The notes below the pieces were generated by a model. That model was not told the DNA's origin. It made no database searches and saw only the letters and a list, made by a program, of their open reading frames with translations. A program made the position numbers and the translations under genes. This document shows positions 62,601-64,000 of a DNA stretch of 64,000 nucleotides, in pieces. This DNA comes from Parabacteroides chongii (lineage in GTDB: Bacteria > Bacteroidota > Bacteroidia > Bacteroidales > Tannerellaceae), in contig NZ_CP120849.1 of assembly GCF_029581355.1 (NCBI RefSeq), positions 714,501 to 778,500 of the forward strand, written 5' to 3'. Each line of letters opens with the position of its first letter. Within the stretch, counting starts at the first letter, position 1.

Positions 62601-63493
62601 CCGTCATTAGTCTTTATAGAAAGATTTTCAACATTTGCTTTTCCTATAGCTTCTACCAATTGTTCTGTAGTACCTTTGAATACAATAGAAGTTGTCTCTG
62701 TAGAAAAATTTAAACCATCAGCACCAGTCAAAGCTGCACCATTAATGATTTCGCCATCCTTCACAAGCGGAGTTACTTGAATACTTTCCACTACAGTGTT
62801 ATAAGAATCATCAAGTGCTTCAACAATAAAGTCTGCTGAACAATCTTTATATGTGTTATTTGACAAATTGATAGGAGTTTCCAATGCAACAGATCCTTCC
62901 GTGTATCCATCTGCAGGCATATTTGCCCAAACTACAATACCGGCAGAAACTGTTTTACCAGCGCCTTCGTGAGATGTTATACTGTTAGCAGTAACGGTAT
63001 TACCACTAATAGTATATGTCCCTTTGGCATCAGTAGGTAGAACACAAATAGCATTCGCATTACATGTAGCTTCTTTAGCAGAACTTGTAATTACATTACC
63101 TGTTAATGTTCCACTTTTAGCAACTAACAAGATTGCATTTTTAGCTTGAGGAGTCGTACCATCAATTCCTGGAGTAGAACCATTTAAACCTTCATTTACG
63201 AAAACAACGTTCAAGTTCTTAACGGTAACATTTTCACCTGTAATGATAATCTGACCGTTTAAAGTGTACTTATTATCTTGACCATCCACAACCACGTTAT
63301 TTTCAGAAATGATCAACGGATTGTTGTAAGCAAGCGTCACATTGCTCGTAAGTTTGTAAGTTGTAACCTCTCCTACCACTTCTTTCTGATACTTGTCTTT
63401 AAAGACATCATCATTGAACGTAGCAGCATTCAAAGTAAACAACGCACCGCTAAGCAGTAACGTTGCTACAAGCGTAGAAAACTTTTTGTTCAT
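59648..63493 (-). CDS. S-layer-like surface glycoprotein 2 with DUF6383-type C-terminus
   Basis: 1,281 residues. The signal peptide MNKKFSTLVATLLLSGALFT (cleavage near LNA) is shared with the protein at 22282-25449. The first 250 residues hold a beta-helix-like region (NVTVKNLNVVFVNEG; TYTISGNTVTANSIT; INLSNNTYKDCSADF). The centre is long and beta-rich, with no enzyme motif. The last 70 or so residues (AVIVKGAEGKKVTISNVLGQ, ending EAAVKAIVK) are almost identical to gene 1. It is probably exported and glycosylated as part of a surface layer. The invertible promoter segment lies 80 bases upstream. Confidence 0.82.
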   Translation of the reverse strand: MNKKFSTLVATLLLSGALFTLNAATFNDDVFKDKYQKEVVGEVTTYKLTSNVTLAYNNPLIISENNVVVDGQDNKYTLNGQIIITGENVTVKNLNVVFVNEGLNGSTPGIDGTTPQAKNAILLVAKSGTLTGNVITSSAKEATCNANAICVLPTDAKGTYTISGNTVTANSITSHEGAGKTVSAGIVVWANMPADGYTEGSVALETPINLSNNTYKDCSADFIVEALDDSYNTVVESIQVTPLVKDGEIINGAALTGADGLNFSTETTSIVFKGTTEQLVEAIGKANVENLSIKTNDGIVVSGVTQLDAEIKGYDLVANISDKDSYETSEYYLLVVKGDDGKSYAVTADKDGKPTCVDVASLTTEQATANTNLWKMKQTLDDDHKYTFTFTNKAGKVLTVAQTDGDVDFFQSVANAPYGYGVVFNLNGANLNEKDAEPHYFGLYKSGLYTLTAEDLYFFEKTGFTITIEDEVKKALAGDPFTGNRLAPMTWNASTKTFVKAADVATAVSLRFKNADDEYEYIVAKKTNAGGTAVNQYVYAFTTVSEKDLIAERKLEDKERTMFDVFTTFHKPVSADDNLETLTSIDSMTVQVLNKDNQLQAAPVGYFKLTTDGTKTLGASIDYKLFQIKISMGNNVVDPVAFLKNAFFTITKLDEKNGNKIYAVNGCDQKGWVKTVNNELDAQWAITYDAEKALYTAVNREDKDVKFTFTKNSLRENGDKTDDIYTDGEDLYKIEAVKDAKESDGYNWLGDVKNQRYAIAHFSSVYENNAWVSADKDGNAILDLDKGNAVEMVAYEVVDTIKVESIVGFYEGTTYKTDKHILKVPVYEFKNVAGKGFGYDWNAEKYTFDGYWSRLAIRKDGVDDKFNLRIVNNYSDVLSLGCEKIYAGTSTNFLANCPLYDVNNSLFIVENLNRPEYRRLGATVANDGFEDMNVNLAKFFRTNVPNTFLYENTMNRNANNGNSIAKDSLNFLGEVNLSDKPANAALPLFVDTAFVREDVATGEPTTKPLYMLAVRNGDWVEDEIVVAPCDATNHQHITADGEKTEDASKCIHATTKKIHSRTADYLVALTDTAYQNKEDRYPVANPQALYQGNVRLAFVPATHFENDTMVIVNSKYTGTKLAANDTLSFVNEKGEQQMNAATFAFRLVDPAAEDGAFYIEAEPKVYANDDYTWSQPQYVRIHNSVPVLVTSLDQAATFNVEQTEEAATSNEGIEATGVKVVATEGAVIVKGAEGKKVTISNVLGQTIANTVITSFEATISAPAGVVVVAVEGEAAVKAIVK

Positions 63494-63572
63494 AAATCTT
63501 TAATTTAATATTAATAATAGTGTTACTTAAAAAGCCTTTTCACAAGTCCCGTTTATATCATCGAAATGTTAA

Positions 63573-63769
63573 ATGACGAGTTTAAACGTTCCTTTTTTCT
63601 AGTCATTTTTTGGGGATTCGTGAGTTGAAGCGGCTATTTTGTACAAACTTTGCTATTCGGTTGATAAGAAAGGATATAGGAAAAGGAAAATTATTTGGGA
63701 AAGTATTGGCGGTTCGGAAAAATGCAGTAACTTTGCTGACGAATTTAAAGGAACGATTTTTCTCGTCAT
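63573..63769. repeat. Invertible promoter segment 2 (inverted 33-bp sites)
   Basis: Sites at 63573-63605 and 63737-63769 are inverted copies with 24 of 33 matches. Both start ATGACGA or its equivalent and end GTCA, with a common centre CGTTCCTTT. The spacer is 131 bp, against 132 bp in segment 1, and its sequence is homologous to segment 1 (tacaaactttgctattcggt against tacaagctatgctattcagt). The left site is 79 bases before the gene start. Confidence 0.85.
63706..63735 (+). promoter_or_regulatory. Promoter inside invertible segment 2, facing away from the S-layer gene
   Basis: TTG at 63706-63708, a 19-base spacer and TAACTTTG at 63728-63735. Spacing and position relative to the right site match segment 1. 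It reads rightward, away from the minus-strand gene, so this copy also appears to be OFF. Confidence 0.75.
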
Positions 63770-64000
63770 TACGACCTATTAGTAATACATTCTACCTCAG
63801 AAAAATAACCATCATTTCACCTCTTTTCCGGATAAGTAATAAATCGATAAAGCCAATTTATAACTCATTGATTTTCAATATAGCATTTTTCGGTTTTGGA
63901 GCAGTCACTCAAAAAAGGGAGATTTTTGCCATTTTCGTTGTCTGATTTTGCCCTATTTTATCTTCTTCAGAATCTTCGGAAATTGCCAAAAGAATAACAG
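63770..64000. other. Gene-free right edge
   Basis: AT-rich sequence to the right of the switch. Short open frames crossing the switch (63610-63945) look fortuitous. Nothing else is recognised before the window ends. Confidence 0.5.

Noticed and set aside
63610..63945. A 111-codon plus-strand frame crossing invertible segment 2
   Set aside because: It overlaps the right recombination site and the promoter, and has no homologue in the paralogous segment 1.

Overview
The window looks like a chromosomal piece of a Bacteroidales genome, most probably Parabacteroides. The reasons are Bacteroidota-type promoters (TAnnTTTG -7 boxes), a parA-parB-DUF5683-mltD-spoT gene order, NigD-like, DUF4492, DUF2023, DUF4248 and DUF6686 proteins, and two very large secreted proteins with a shared signal peptide and a shared C-terminal domain (DUF6383-like). 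These two resemble the phase-variable S-layer-like glycoproteins described in Parabacteroides distasonis. Species cannot be fixed from the sequence alone.

Layout. 1-2 kb: a truncated ABC exporter and an MNT antitoxin whose HEPN partner survives only as a C-terminal stub. 2.3-7 kb: an HU-like/DUF4469 protein, a 1,130-residue GLUG-repeat surface protein and a small HU protein. 7-15.4 kb: DUF6599 and DUF362 proteins, a hotdog thioesterase, enolase, DUF6686, a His-rich membrane protein with a TonB receptor, and flavodoxin with DUF2023. 15.5-21.9 kb: spoT, mltD, DUF5683, parB, parA on the minus strand. 22.3-25.7 kb: S-layer-like gene 1 with an upstream invertible promoter. 26.5-33 kb: surE-lpxB, a NigD lipoprotein and two ECF sigma cassettes. 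33-44 kb: a Gfo/Idh oxidoreductase with a DUF1080 hydrolase, cydAB, ribonuclease Z, a mini secreted protein, an OmpP1/FadL porin, queC-queF and a second DUF1080 protein. 44.4-51 kb: a TolC-MacA-MacB-permease-LytS-LytTR export operon. 51-54 kb: PBP4-type carboxypeptidase, an AI-2E family protein and tRNA-Lys. 54-59.4 kb: a small accessory island with a broken RhuM-Fic gene between 40-bp direct repeats, an HU-HIG protein, DUF4248, an orphan antitoxin with a truncated toxin, and a VirE/BT4734-type primase-helicase-like protein. 59.6-64 kb: S-layer-like gene 2 with its own invertible promoter.

The strongest unusual signals are these. (1) Two 131-132 bp segments, each flanked by inverted 33-bp recombination-type sites and each carrying a recognisable promoter. 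In this assembly both promoters point away from their S-layer-like gene. (2) Three intergenic arrays of short dyads at helical spacing (11/12, 11 and 23 bp), unrelated in sequence, each starting a few to a few tens of bases after a stop codon. (3) Six heptad-period repeat elements, one of which supplies the C-terminal tail of CydA. (4) Three decayed toxin modules: HEPN lost, RelE/HigB-like toxin truncated, Fic protein with a nonsense codon and a frameshift. The two antitoxin genes remain intact. All family calls come from reading the sequence; no database search was run.
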